A stretch of 64,000 bases of DNA from Micrasema longulum (lineage: Eukaryota; Arthropoda; Insecta; Trichoptera; Brachycentridae). A program made the position numbers and the translations under genes. The notes under the pieces were generated by a model, which searched no databases, was not told the origin of the DNA, and worked only from the letters and a program-made list of their open reading frames with translations. This document shows positions 1 to 13,700 of this stretch, in pieces. The stretch's first letter is position 1. Each line of letters begins with the position of its first letter. Location of the stretch: positions 62,001 to 126,000 of the forward strand of contig JAGVSM010002961.1 in NCBI GenBank assembly GCA_022494885.1, read 5' to 3'.

Positions 1-547
1 TCCGAAGTCCCATTAGATGTTTTGTGGATTTACGTTAAAAAAGAATATCCTCGCATTTCCGACAAAGCAATCTTAACACTACTTCCATTTTCGACAACAT
101 ATTTATGTGAGCAAAGTTTTTCAACGCTTGTATTAATCAAAAATGATAAGCGGTCATGCTTAAAAGGTCTTGACCAAGAACTTCGGGTTGCGCTGTCAAA
201 AATAGAGCCGAATATAAAACTTTTGTGTTCATTGAAACAAGCGCAGGTATCAGATTAGTTTAGTTAGCTTCTATTTTTAACTGGTTTTATAGCTATTTTT
301 TAATTGGTTTGACTGAGTTTTGAAAATTTCTCCCCTGTAAATGTTCCAAAACTGCTGTAAAATTTTAAAATTTCGTAACAAAAAATATGTTATAGTTATA
401 CGTATGTATACCTTTCAAATAAAAAACTAAAAATGATTGTAAAATTTTGTATCAATTTAATACCTATATATCTTAGCTTTCGGTGTGCCGCGTAATTCTA
501 GGAAGAATTTTGGTGTGTCGTAGGTGAGAAAAGGTTGCGGAGCACTG
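1..547 (+). mobile_element. hAT transposon, 3' half (transposase C terminus plus 3' terminal repeat)
   Basis: The reading frame from the window edge to the stop at 256-258 encodes the end of a hAT transposase. The LLPF-TTYLCEQSFS stretch followed by a conserved block of basic and hydrophobic residues and a final KQAQVSD is the hAT dimerisation region seen in ZBED5/SCAND3-like transposases. About 285 bp after the stop the sequence GGTTGCGGAGCACTG (533-547) reads in reverse as CAGTGCTCCGCAACC, the usual CAGTG start of a hAT terminal repeat. I therefore place the element's 3' end at 547. The 5' part lies outside the window, so intactness cannot be judged. Confidence 0.75.
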
Positions 548-780
548 CCATATCGGATACATCATTCCACTGTTAGATTCTATTCAGTTTCTGAAACTTT
601 CCTGGCCATTCTGATATACATATGTATCGAGTTTTTCTGGGTTATTGTGTCTTGTATCGTTTGGATTGCCTTACATCATCCATCATCCGAGTTAATGTGA
701 TCTGATCAGCACAATAACTCAGAAAAGTGTAATGTGCAAGATTCGATTTTTTTATAGTAAATATATTATATGTATTTATT

Positions 781-1000
781 CATACAAATACATATATATT
801 ACAAAAAATAATAACATATCCCTAACTCTATGAGGCCAAGACCCCTAATGTTGTGACATAATGTAAAGTGGAAGCATGCAAACAAAAATAAGAATTCAAA
901 ATCATTACATAAACAAAATGTATGTATTATAAGAAAATGTGTTTGCCATTGTTGAATGGACTGACTAAGTCCGTAAATAAATAAATGATAAATAAACATA
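781..1000 (-). mobile_element. LINE 3'-end fragment (3' UTR only)
   Basis: Read on the minus strand, this stretch matches the 3' UTR-like region at 40370-40480. Both share a TGCTTCCACTTT block, a CTTGGCCTCATA-AGTTAGGGATA block and an A/T-rich TTATTATTTTTTGTAATAT end. At 40.4 kb that region directly follows the C terminus of a LINE open frame, so this copy is taken as a 5'-truncated member of the same LINE. It carries no coding sequence and lies downstream of FMR1, in the same orientation. Confidence 0.55.
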
Positions 1001-1617
1001 TCGTGGGTTTACAAGGAAAACCGGCTAACTGCAAAAAGCCAGTTTTGCGTAAGTTGAATTTTAAAGATTGGTTGTTCATTAAAAATCAAGTTGTTATTAT
1101 TTTTTTAATAGATATTATTTATTATTCATAAAACATATTTTTATACATTACAGAATTTATATGAAATAAAAAGCAACAGAATTTTGAGAAAAAAAATAAT
1201 TAAGTAAGATAAGAAAAATAAAATCCGCATTTAGCTGATTTTCCTTGTAAAGAAATTTGTGCTGGTTGAGTTAGCTGGCGACATTGTCTAACTGAATTTA
1301 AGTTGTATCGAATTCAACACCGTCTTCATCTTCAGATAAAGCATCTATCACATTAGCGGAAGTGGAAATACTCTTGTACCAACGATATTAAAACCTCTCA
1401 AATCTGCTTAAAAATCAATCATTAAAATAATATTAAAAAAGCCCTTTAGGTACCCCAGCGTCAAGTTATTTGAGGAATTTGAGATCTTAGTTATAATTCA
1501 ATTATATATTTTTAGAATAATAAAATTTGTGAAAGTAAATTATTCTATGGAAGAGTTTGCATATAGCAGGTAATAGTCTCGATATGAATAACACAAGATA
1601 AACTGCGGCATCCTTCA

Positions 1618-1793
1618 TTATCCTACTACAGTTAGTGACCTGTCTGAAGGCGGGCGCATGTTAGGTCTGCCGGCCCCTCCCCCCCTCCCGCCGCGGTATC
1701 CCCCTCCAGCCGAGTACTGCTGCGGGTGGTGGGGGGCACCCCCCCCTCGTGACGACCTTTCCTCCGACACCTCGGGGGTCACTCGGCGGGAAC
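1618..1793 (-). other. FMR1: FMR1 terminal coding exon: RGG box
   Basis: The last coding exon opens after a TTTCAG acceptor with codons for [11 protein letters not shown]. It then encodes an Arg/Gly-rich tract containing [14 protein letters not shown] and ends SLTVVG-TAA. RGG tracts in FMRP bind G-quadruplex RNA and ribosomes. The exon is strikingly GC-rich compared with the flanking AT-rich introns, because it consists largely of Gly, Arg and Pro codons. A MITE begins about 50 bp beyond its acceptor, inside intron 10. Confidence 0.9.
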
Positions 1794-4700
1794 CTGAAAT
1801 GGATAAGCTTAGTTGACTTAAATTTTCAAAAATCTTTCTCAATGAGGAAGTTCTGTGCTATGGGAAATTGGACATAAAACTTTTTCCTAACACATGGCAA
1901 AAATTAGAGCATTTAATTGTACAATGAAGTTTCTCAAAATCGCATGAAAAAATTTATAAAAATGGTTTTAGTACTTTGAAACGTCACAGGTTCACGTGAA
2001 CATTTTTTTACAATAACCAATCAATTATAGCAATGTTATGTTGTTGTGTCAACCGGCAACAGATTTCCGCTTTTTAGGGTAGTCATGTTTTTTGACGTAT
2101 GTGTTTTGACGTTTAGCAGGTACAAATAATTTGTTTTTATAATTGTACAGGGTTCTACTTTAAAATGTCATAAAAACTTGAATTTGTGACGTCGTAGGCG
2201 GTGTAATTTTGAATTTTCGATGGAGATTTTCAAAATTTTAAAAAATTATAGCCATAATATGATACATAAAAATAAAATATATTATTTGGCTTAGTTTGAT
2301 GGTCTATTAAACAAGTAAAAAAAACAAAAAAAACCACTGAACTTCTTCATTATTTTAAAACTCATTAGCGAAAAAAGAAAGAAAGGGTCCTATTCAACTA
2401 CCTCGATACTTTTATAAGGAAAACACCTGATTAGGTAATAATATGCAATAGGCCTCGTTAACTTTGTTCTTTTTAAACAAAATTTAATGGCGTGTCACCT
2501 TAAACTTTATTATTATAATTCCCTTATCTGCACCTAGTAGTATATAAGGTATTGGAATGGTACGTAAGGTACACTGCAGCATATCCATCATTTTTGCTAC
2601 GTTAAGCTAATCAGATGCTAGTTAAAGACTATGAAATAAAATAATATTTATTCTTCTTCTTCTTCCTCTTTGTTTAGATCTGTTGATATGTTATGGCAGA
2701 AAGCTGCTACTATTGGGACGTTGAGATCCAGCAGTCTCTCTATATTTTAGACGGTCTATTGGGAAGACGGTAACTGGGTGAAATTCCCTCAGCTACAATG
2801 TAAGGGATTCTGGGTTGTCCATTCTGTTAACATGGTCTCTCCAAAATCTTCTTGCTCTGCTCCATCGCGCAACATCTTCGGTCCCACAGGTCAGTCTTAT
2901 TTCTCCATTGCGGATTCGGTCTCTAAGAGTTCTCCCCGTGATTGCCCTAAAGTTTTCATTTCTGATGTTCCAAGCAGATTCTTTGTCCTGGTTGTGTCAG
3001 CTCTTGTTTCTATCCTACTCATCATGATTAGCCTGACACACATTTTATATATCCGTCCGTACTTAGCTTCCTAAATGCATACGTTTATTGCACCAAATAA
3101 TATTACTGAGACATTTAGATATGGTGGAAGCTTTATCGGTCTATTCCCTAACTTCGGAGCACAGATCACTACACCAGAGATTTCTACACCTAGGCATTTG
3201 AATGACATAACTTGTTCCACTGGTTTGTCATCTATAGTGTTCGCCTGGGTTGTTTGGATATAGTTAAGCTCATTGTTTAGTTCGCTGAGATGCTCGTGTT
3301 AACCCTTTGGGATGCTAGGTGGAACCTGTATAGCATTCGTTGCAGGTCACCCTCCGATTCTGCAATTAAGGCTGCATTTGATTGAGAGGCTGATTTTGTC
3401 CATAATTAAATTATACAGAAAGGGGCTCTGACTGTCCTCTTGTCTAATGCCACTGGCTGTGGAGATTTACATTAACCAATCGAGCTCGAGACCTCTTGCA
3501 TGATAGGCAAATACTCCATGCCATGAGCATAATAAAGCTTGCTTGGGCATAATGAAGCTTGCCTCACTCATGTCTCTGCTCAAGTCTGTGCCGTTTTAGT
3601 CCCGATCTAAGGTAAGGTGGGGGTAATTAATTCTTTACTAAACAGGAGTCACCAGACGTGTCTGGGGCCTGCGGTTTATGATTGCGGGTGCCCCTGTCAA
3701 TGGAGATCTTTTGCTGAGGACTTCCCTGGGCACGGAATATACTTCTCCTTTATTGCTTTCGCTTGATGAGGTAAAATTCTTCAATAACTACAGTTTGAGT
3801 AGGTATGAGTGGTGACTAAAGTTAGTTTGCAACCAGTAGTCTTTGGGTAAGTCCTCTGATTTTGGCTGCGCCGCCGGTGACCGGCCTTGAGTGTCACCAG
3901 GGGGCATTCTGGTGCTCCAGAGTAGATACTAGCATTTTCTCTCACTGTTGATATAAATGGGTTTGAACTGGGTGATGGATTTATTTTATTTATACTTCCC
4001 CTCGTCCTTACCTTATAGACGATGAGGGGGGGGTTTAGAGCGACAGTGAAAGGTACATTGAAAGTTGTAAATGTAAATATTTGTTAGCACTTTTCCTTAC
4101 TGATTTTGGTAAGTAGAGGAAGAAATATAATCAATTCGTAATAAAAAATTGGTCGCTTATATGAGTGAATTCGAAGGAGAAATTTAGTCTTTAAAATGGA
4201 TTCGGGTATGCTTTCAATACCCATTCATAAATGTTTTTAAGTGCAATTTCTAATGTATTTTTATGCATTTTAAATGGCATAAGTTGTCTTCAGCATGGAA
4301 TAAACATCGCTTCGGATCGGGCCGTAGTTTATACTCCTGATCCAGAGTCTGCGACACTACCACAAAAGTACAACCTGTCTCACTGTCATTTCGTTGCTTG
4401 TCTAACCTGCATTGTAGCGCATGGGCGGGGGTCGCGACCTCTTGTTGCGGTCGTCCCCGGTGCGGCGCTGCTGCTGGGGGCCCCCGTAGCCACCCGCGGA
4501 CCCCCCAGGCCCCCCGCCCCCTGCGCCCCCAGTGCTGCCCGGCCCGCTGGACATCACACGCAACTGCTGGTCTATCTCCAGCTTCTCCTGCCGTAGCTGC
4601 TCTACTTCCTGACAATACATCAACAATAAATCGATTGACAATATATTTACAAATATGGGATTTAATGAAAATAAAGAGTGAAAAATCCCTCCACACAACT

Positions 4701-7700
4701 GAAACGATGTACTCTTCTGATCAAAAAATATTATTATTATTTGTTATAGGCGGGCAGCCTTTGCTGATGCGCCTGTATCTCGTATACTGCTTTTTGTCTG
4801 CGTTATTCTTCCTAAAAAGCATCCAAACGGTTTTTGAACTGGTTGACTGAAATGGAACGGACAAACTAGACTTTGTAATTTATTCCAGAAACTACCCAGC
4901 TAGAAAATTTTTCTTAGGATTGAGGTGGAATTGGGGACGATAGAGTGATTTTGAGTTTGAGTGATTTTTTGTAGCAGCAACTACTGACGCTACATCCATT
5001 TGAAGTAATAAGTCCTGATTCGTTGAGATAATCATTGACAAATTTAATCAAGTTAAGACTTGTCACTCGGCTTCCAGAACCGGAAGAGTAGGGTTGAGTT
5101 TCATCATGGATTTTAAACAACGCGTTGACATTAAATTTTGTTTTGAGTTATAAAAAAGTAGCAAATAAGTTCATGAAATCTTTAAATCAGTGTATGGCAA
5201 TAATGTGGCGGCTCTGAAAACTGTTTACTAGTGGTATGAGTGATTTAAAAATGGAAAGGAGTCGGTTAAAGACGAACTACGGTTGGAATGTCTTTTGACT
5301 TCAACAACTTTGTTTAAACAAGCAATTGACCGTTCGAGGGCTTACCGAGGAACTGAACATCGTGTAAGGGTCCGTTCAAAGCATTTTAACCAATAATTTG
5401 CAAATGAGACGAGTGAAGGCGAAACCTTCCTCAGATCAGAATTTGTGAAGAAGATTAATTCAAATTTGACGTAAACTTATTACTTTGTTGTAAAATTATT
5501 CACCATATTTGTTTATCACACTTCGGAATTGTCAGTATCTGTATTTGCAGTAGCTTTTTGCTCGGTTTGAGTTTATTCAAAGGTTCAATGTTAGCATTTT
5601 AAAGTTTTTCCTCTTAACACTATTTTATTATCATTTTCCTATTCCCACCCAGTGATCCATAGGGCATTGTGTTTATACTGTTTGATTTCAGCATAACTAA
5701 ATAATCCTGGTTACATGGAAGGTTAAGTGATCAGTTTAACGCTTCGGATACTAGTCCAGGGACTCAGACTAACCCTGCTGGGAATCGAACTTAACATATT
5801 TCTAACCTTCTTATACAAATAAATACATAGTTACAAGGTGTGATCAGAAAATATGGGAATTATTCAATTTGGCGGGTTTGGAGAGTCCGTCAAGTGTCCT
5901 CAAGTGTCACTAAATGAAGTCAACGACGATGCAAAATTACTGAAACACGTGACGAAACATGTGTTTACGGATATGACGTCGAAACTAAGGCTCAATCGTC
6001 CCAGTGGAGGCATTCTGGATCGCCAACACGTCTAACCTTAGCGGCTGCCACAGACAAAGTAAACAATGAATACAGCTGAAAATTCTAGCGTACAATCAGA
6101 CTCTCCAAACCTGCAAAATTTAAAAATTCCCATTATTTTCTGAACACATTCGTATATAAAGTAAAGTGGCAGATACATGTTTTTTATTGAATAGTGGCTT
6201 ACCTTGAGATGTGACAAATAGTACTCCAATAAAATTTTAGCATTCGCAATACTTTCCATTGTGCCAACAAATACAAACGGTACATGGCCTTCTTCACGCG
6301 GTATTGTGGGGTGAGGTTCATTGTCTCCTTCTATTTTGACCTAAAACAATCAATCAGCAATTAATATGTCATTAATACTCGCTAATATGTTCCTGAAATG
6401 CGTTTGAAATATGACAACTGAGAGTTAATGTAAATACACAAAGCCAAGAATTGATTAACAATAATATATACATCAAGCCATCTTTATACTACTCACTTAT
6501 CATGCTTTAATGCAGCTGAATTGATTGCTATTTTGTAAAAATAGAAATCAAATCATCTGTTTTTAATGTGTTTCAAATGTTAGAACTCAGCCAATGTAAA
6601 TATATCGTAATAAATTAAGATTTAAAAATAATATTTTATTCAATAACTTAATTGTTTTGTATCCCTCAGAATAAATAATGGAATTAACCTGTATCAAATA
6701 TACTGTAAAAAATATTTTGCTCTGTGTAATGCATACCTACATGAAATTTGGGTAAGAGCATAAAAAACTTTCTCCGAAATCAAAATTCATGAATTTATTA
6801 CTTTTAAGAAAAGCTATATAATAATGTTCACGAGTACGAATAACATATTTATTGAGTTTGTTAATAAAATATTCAACAATTCAAAAAAAAAATATTGTTA
6901 TACATGAGGAAGTTAAAAGCAAAAATGCCACTGTCCATTATCACTGTTTTTGGGAAGACCAACAAAACCAGTAGCCAAAAGACAAAGTTCAATGTGCAAC
7001 TTGTGCATGGTATAACAAGTAGCGAAAAGTCTATTCATTTTAAGTTCAATGAGCACATTGAATTTTATTTTTAAATGTATTTTTGCTAGTGCTTCTGTTG
7101 GTCTTTCCAAAAGCAGTGATCGTGGACAGTGGCGTTTTTGCTTTAAACCTCCTCGCGCATAATCCTATATGTTTTATACTTAATTGGAGATTTTGTTTAT
7201 GAAATGAGATAATTACACACTCAATGTGGACTCAATACAAAGTTCACCACTTCCAATTTTTTTTTCCTTTAATATTATTATTTATAGATGTAGCATCAGG
7301 AACTCTGACATTAGAAATCCAAGATAGGAACCATGTCGCTTTAATACAATTTGATTCTCTTTTTCGAGCAAAGTAAAACTGACCCATAAAATGAAATATA
7401 CAGGTATATCATTTAAGCGCAAATGTATTTAATTTTTATTTAAAAATAAGATTTCACGGTAGAGCATTGTGTAGAGCATTGTGTTTTGTTTATTTTTACA
7501 AATTAAAAAATTGGTAACAAAAATACATTATGGCATAAACACATCCGCGAGACTAACTTTGATCTACGAAAAAATATTAATCCTATTTTAAAATTAGTAA
7601 AAAAGAAATAGATACAAACGTATCTTAGCGCTCACACTACTCACTCTAACAACACCGCTCTTGTCCACCATTTCCTGAATGGTGCGACCGTTCTTCCCAA

Positions 7701-10700
7701 TTACTTTCCCGACAAGGTCTCGCGGTACTTGGAGTAGGTCCTCGCTGTACTCCAACATGGAACGGGCTCGCTTTACTGCCTCGTCACTCTGGAAAATAAT
7801 CAGATTGAGTCACCCTAACTTGTATAACTCGTAACTTCAAATAATCCATATGTGAGTAAAACTTGTATATCGGTTCAGTTTTGCATTGCAAAACTTCGCT
7901 ATAATTCACAACTGAAGTAAAAACTGTTTACTCTCCAGGATTCAAAATTCAGGATTTACGAGTTTGCAAGTAAGGCCGACAATATATATTGGTACAATAT
8001 TAACGACACACTACAATAGATTTACGCAATTTCAACATTTTATTATTTATAATTGGCAACATTTAGAGTGTGTCAAAGTTTTTTTAGTTTGGATTTACCC
8101 CCTGGGAAGTTATCAAAATAAATGTTACAACAGATGTGGAGAACATTTTAGAGAACAGAATATGGAAGTCTACTCATTTGCAGGGCTTATGACCTACACA
8201 TGAGTACATTACACTATGTCAAAACTTGTTGGTTTGGGTAGGAAAAGGATGTATTTCCACTGAAAAATAATTAATAATTTTGAAATATCCAAGAGAACTA
8301 GTGTTGTCCCCGGCAACAATTGAACGGCGGAGTATCTCAAAAATGCAGTAAAAAAATAATCAAAAAAAGTCCTTCCGAATCAACCGATGATAGAATTGCG
8401 ATAGATTTTCAGTTTCCGGAAAGCCAACTCAACAATCAGCAGAATTCGTGATAATACAATACAGCTGATAATACGATACATAAAATTTTTGGCTTAGTTT
8501 GATAGTCTGTTAATGAATTTAAAAAAAACACTAAACATCCTCATTTTATCACGCCTTTATTTACTTAAATACAAAACAAATTTTAAAATATACAAATCCT
8601 ACTGCCAAGCTTCCAACGTTTTTTACAATATCACATTTAGACTCCTGATCACTGAAAACTTCAAATATATCCACTCTCGTTTCAGCCAATGTTTAGATAA
8701 AGAAATGTAAATATAGAACCAACCTCTCCACATATCTTGAATGTGCACGAGTTCTCCTCCAATTCTATGTTGGTTATACCATCCACTTTACGAGCTTGTT
8801 GTATGTTAGCACCGTGCGCTCCGATGGCCAAACCCATCAGATCTTCGCGTACAACAAACTCGTCTGAATACCTGCGAAACAACCGATATTCTTCACAAAC
8901 ATCAGAATGTGTAATAATAATTGACAAAATACAGTTTACACATAGACATAAAAATTAACTGCACAAAAGAAAACTAAAGTCTACTTATAATATTATTATA
9001 TGTTTTGGGCAGGCAGCTTTTGCTGGTGCGCCTATATCTTGTGTACTGCTTTTTGTCTGCGTTCATCTTCCTAAAAAAACATAAAATGTTGACCGAAATG
9101 GAATAGACAGACAACTATGCTCGGGAATTTATTCCAGTCAGAAACCAACTGCTTGAAAGGAAGTTTTTAGTTGGGATTGATGTGAAATTGGGGACGATAC
9201 AGCTTCCAGTTACGACCCCGCAAATTGCAGGGGTCAGTCATAGTAATCATTTACTATCTTATAAATTTCTATTGACTCGCCTCTCCTCCATCTTTCTTCC
9301 AATGATGTGAGTCCTAGTGCTTTTAATCTACCATGGTAGGACATCCTTTTGAGGAATTTTGGGATTATCGTAGCACATCTTTGGACTTTTTCCAGTAGTT
9401 CGATGTCTTTAGTGAAGTGGGACTCCATACTTGGTATCCACGATCCAACAGAGGTCTTACATCATCATGTTCCCTTTCCACACCTAATGGTGCATAGGGC
9501 ACTGCATTGGTGCACCAATCGCAGCGTATGTTGATATTTTTTTTGTTAAATGAAGGTAAGATGATCAGTCTTACGCTTCAGGTCCAGGGACTATGAAATA
9601 TTCTGGTGTAAAAAAAACCCTTTTGAATAAATATTTCACATCATCTATGCCGGAAATCGAAACTGAGACCTCTTGCACGGTAGCCAAACGAGCTGATCAA
9701 TACACCACGAGGTCTTACATAGGTCTAGTATATTGAGGATATCTCTGGAGTAATATTTTGGAATATCTTATATGTTGAGTCATTGTGTAGAAGTCTCAAG
9801 AAGATGATACAAAGCAGAAAATGTCCTTTTATTTTATTGATACAATATTATATTAAATTTAATTCAGTAAGGTCGACATGCGGTATTTATTTAAATGGTG
9901 TTTTGCAATGCAATATTTCAAAATCCCTGGACTGGCACACGAAGCGTGAGACGGATCATCTAGCCTTCATGCATATAAGAAATTACCAAGATATGCTGCG
10001 ATTGGAGTACCAATGCAGTTCCTTATGCACCATTGTGTTTTTGTTATTAATTATTTTATACGTTAGTTGTTTATATTTGATTAGTATGCGCTTTCTACAT
10101 ACTTTTCACAAAGATTATTAATATTAGACAATGTTTTTATGAATTATTATTACATTAATTATATATTTTCATTACTGTTATAAATTTTTTTGTATTTTTT
10201 GGTTTTGTAATTAACAAATTTAATATCACATTCAATTATTCTTTGTTATAAAAATTTCTGCTCAATACAGGTTTATAATAAAAATTCATTTTTTTATATT
10301 GAAATAAAGAAATGAAATAACGTGTGACGGCGGTGATGATTTTTGTTTCAACTGTAAATTGCATGAAATACTATTACTGAAAATGTTTTGTATTCAAAAT
10401 GTCAAGTTTTACATAATATAATATGTAATCTATAATAAAACAAATGAACCCGGATTAACAAGCACGCACTGCACAATAGAACCCCTCTTTTGTTTTTATT
10501 TATAGTGGAAATTAACCCTGACATTACTTATAATAATGGGAATTACCCTTGACCTTTAGCTCGGGAATCTAAATACAGACTAGATTCATTTATTCAACAT
10601 ACAAACTGGTAAAAAAGATAGATATATTAGTAAATCTTAATCCACTGGTATTTTGCTACCCAATTTAAAATTATTTAAATTGGGTAACTACAATAATGGT

Positions 10701-13700
10701 AAGTCAATAAAGAATAAATAAAAACAAAACTATTAGGAGATGAACCGGTGAACAATATACATATATAACAAGATGTTGGAAGGTCCCTCTTACCCTCCTT
10801 GAGTGTGTTGTAATTTCGTAGACTCTAGTTGTCGTGCTGCTTCCTCAGTACGTTTCAACAGCAAAACTTTTTGAGATAGATTCCTGAAACAAAATATATT
10901 ATGAACAAAGAGTGTTCCAGACACGCTGGAGTAGGGAAATCCTAACTAGGAACTCCGGTATCGGTTAGCCGAGTGCTGGACCTTCAATAAAGAACAAGTT
11001 TCGTTTTTATGTCTGAACTTAGCGATAGAGACCGAGGGAAAATATATTTTAGGATTTCTGCATTTATTTTATAATTTATAAGTATCACTCGAATAATATA
11101 TTAAAATTGAAATTGTTGTATGTAATATTTTTGCTGCCAAGAAATAATTAAAACATTTCTAACTAATACTTTTCAAAACCTTCTTTCGGTGTCATGCCCG
11201 TGTTCAGGCATTGACTCCATCGTGTGCACAAAGTGCACCAAAAGCCTGCCTGTATCAGTCACGATTCTTTGCTAGCCGGAACTACTCCCCCACAGCTAGA
11301 GTTACCATTTCAAAATGAAGGGATGCCTGTTCAGGATGTCTAAATGCCTGATTTTTAAGATAAACGTCTGTCTTAGGAAAAAAAACCGTTAAAAAAAAGA
11401 ACAAATATTTGACATTTGATTTAAGACAATACAGTACATATGAACAAAATAATATAATTACTTCAGAAACTTGGACATTGAATTTTTGTTCTTGAATTTT
11501 TTAGAAACAAATCCTTTTTACCTAACACGTAAAATTAAAAAATCTTCATAAGATATTTTGAAATTTTCTTGCCATCAATTTTGCCTTTATCAATTATGCT
11601 TCTACAACCGATACATCTTCTTTCTCGATAGACTGAATTTTAGTTTGAAATTCAAAAATGCCTGTCTCAGCCTGCCACGAATTCTTCCACCCGGCAATAG
11701 TTTTCCTTAAATTTTTCCCCCTATTATAATTTATTAAAGCTTATATTTTGGGCCCATAATTAAATGTGTGTGGTACTCAATCTTGCCGCAACATTAAAAA
11801 TAAACCAACCTTAACCACTAATAAGTACTTACAACACAAGAAATTCAAGAGTTTTTATATTATGATTCAAAATAATGAAGAAAAAACTATTAAAAAAAAA
11901 AAAATATTCAAAATAAGAAGTCACAATATTTATAGCTGCAATCGAGATGGGTCCTGTGGAAATGTTGCGCTCAGAGATCAGAAGGCCTGAGTTCAAACCT
12001 CCCTCTACCACAACTTGTTTTCTTAAAACATGGTTATTTAGGACTAAAAGAAAACAGCACTGAAATTATAAGAAGGAAAACTTTTAAACAAGTGGATTAC
12101 ACGTAATTACTGAAAATGTTTAAAAACCTAATTTGACTTGGTTTAATTTTTTTTTTAATTCCACTGAAATCAGGTTGTCTCAAATGTTACATAAAAATTA
12201 AATGAGCTCGTGAAAAAAACTTACACTGAGAAAAACGTAAAGCAGGAATAAGATTTTAAAAATATTTATTTACTCGAGTTTTCACATTACCTAATAAATT
12301 AGGTGACAAGCATCTAAAGGGCACATTGCAAACATTTATGATATCTGATAAAAAGGTGAGATGTAGATAAATAATAATAAAAATCAAAACAAACTTACCT
12401 AAAATACATTTCTTGTAACATATCTGCTCTGTGCCTACTAGTGTCAAACCGTGAAATTACAGCTAAAACATTTCTTTCGGGAATGTAGCGACAAATTGCA
12501 GCACCAATTGCCTTTTGAAATTCCTTGTGTGCATTTTCAACTTTCGCACTGAAAAAGAGCAAATCATTAAACATACAATCTACCATACTACCGATATCAG
12601 TACATACTATACTTCAAAGAGATCCTTTATTATCCATACACATTTTAATAAAAAGAAGTAGAGTAACCGAGAAACAAAGCATAGACAAAATAACATTTTC
12701 AAAATGGTAATCACATTGATATGCAGCTATAAAATAGCGAACCAGGCTGTGGTCCCGTGGTAGACTCACATCATTTTTATTAGAGTTCTGAGGTTTGAAC
12801 CCCACTCTACCACAACTTGATTTTATTTTTCTAATAGTGGGTTATTTAGAAGTTGATGAAAATTTTTTTTAGATTAAAATGTACATTTGAATTAATTATG
12901 TACACTTCAAGTAAGAATGTGTTGATAACTTTTGTTGTTTAAAAAATACACCTTTATTAATTATATAACAATTTATTTTTTAATATAAGTTATAAATTAA
13001 AAATACTCTGTACACATCCAATTATTTATTTGATCAATTAGCGCTTTCACCCTCGAAATGGCATTTTCAAAATGGTAAGTTTAAAGTTTATTGTGAAAGC
13101 CCCCTGGGCATTCAATGTATAAAACATTTTATTTGATAATTTATTTGGAGATTTTGGGAGTCTTGCTGTAGAATTGAATTAATTGTGTAGTGAGGGGTCA
13201 ATAAAAGGTTGTGGATCACATTTACTCAAATTCATAGGTTAATTGCATATTGTGTTTCAAGAAAACAAGAATCTTTTGATATTTTGTAAATTAATTAATG
13301 TTGGACAAAGCCGATACTTGGAAAATTAATAAATAATTACGTATTTATCCACTCTTTAATGATTTTTATTGACCTGACTTAACAGTCTACAAGGGGCAGT
13401 AGAACTTTTGATAGAAAATATATTTTTATAACTTACTATTCCTTTAGGTCTTCGGGAACAGGTATCTCAAATTTAAGAAAGGTAGTTTTGTCTATGGGCT
13501 GGTGATTAGATCTTTTGGGTCGAACTCTCTCTGAAGAAACAATTTCTGTATATGGTGTGTCTAGACCCATGTATTCTAATACCAGAAAATCACCTCGTAT
13601 CATCTACAAATAATTCAATAATAATATACTCATTATTAATAATGCAGTGGGAAAGATCAGTGTATTAAACGCAATATAAACTGACTGGTTATAAATCACC

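Noticed and set aside
2778..3074. 98-codon plus-strand open frame
   Set aside because: The opposite strand encodes LINE reverse-transcriptase blocks in the same place, so the plus frame is a shadow.
4231..4850. Overlapping open frames of 121-150 codons on both strands
   Set aside because: They are shadows of the GC-rich FMR1 exon 10 (4407-4608 minus). The real frame there continues the FMR1 protein in phase with conserved splice sites.
5853..6035. 60-codon plus-strand open frame
   Set aside because: It lies entirely inside a non-coding TA-flanked MITE with 50-bp inverted repeats.
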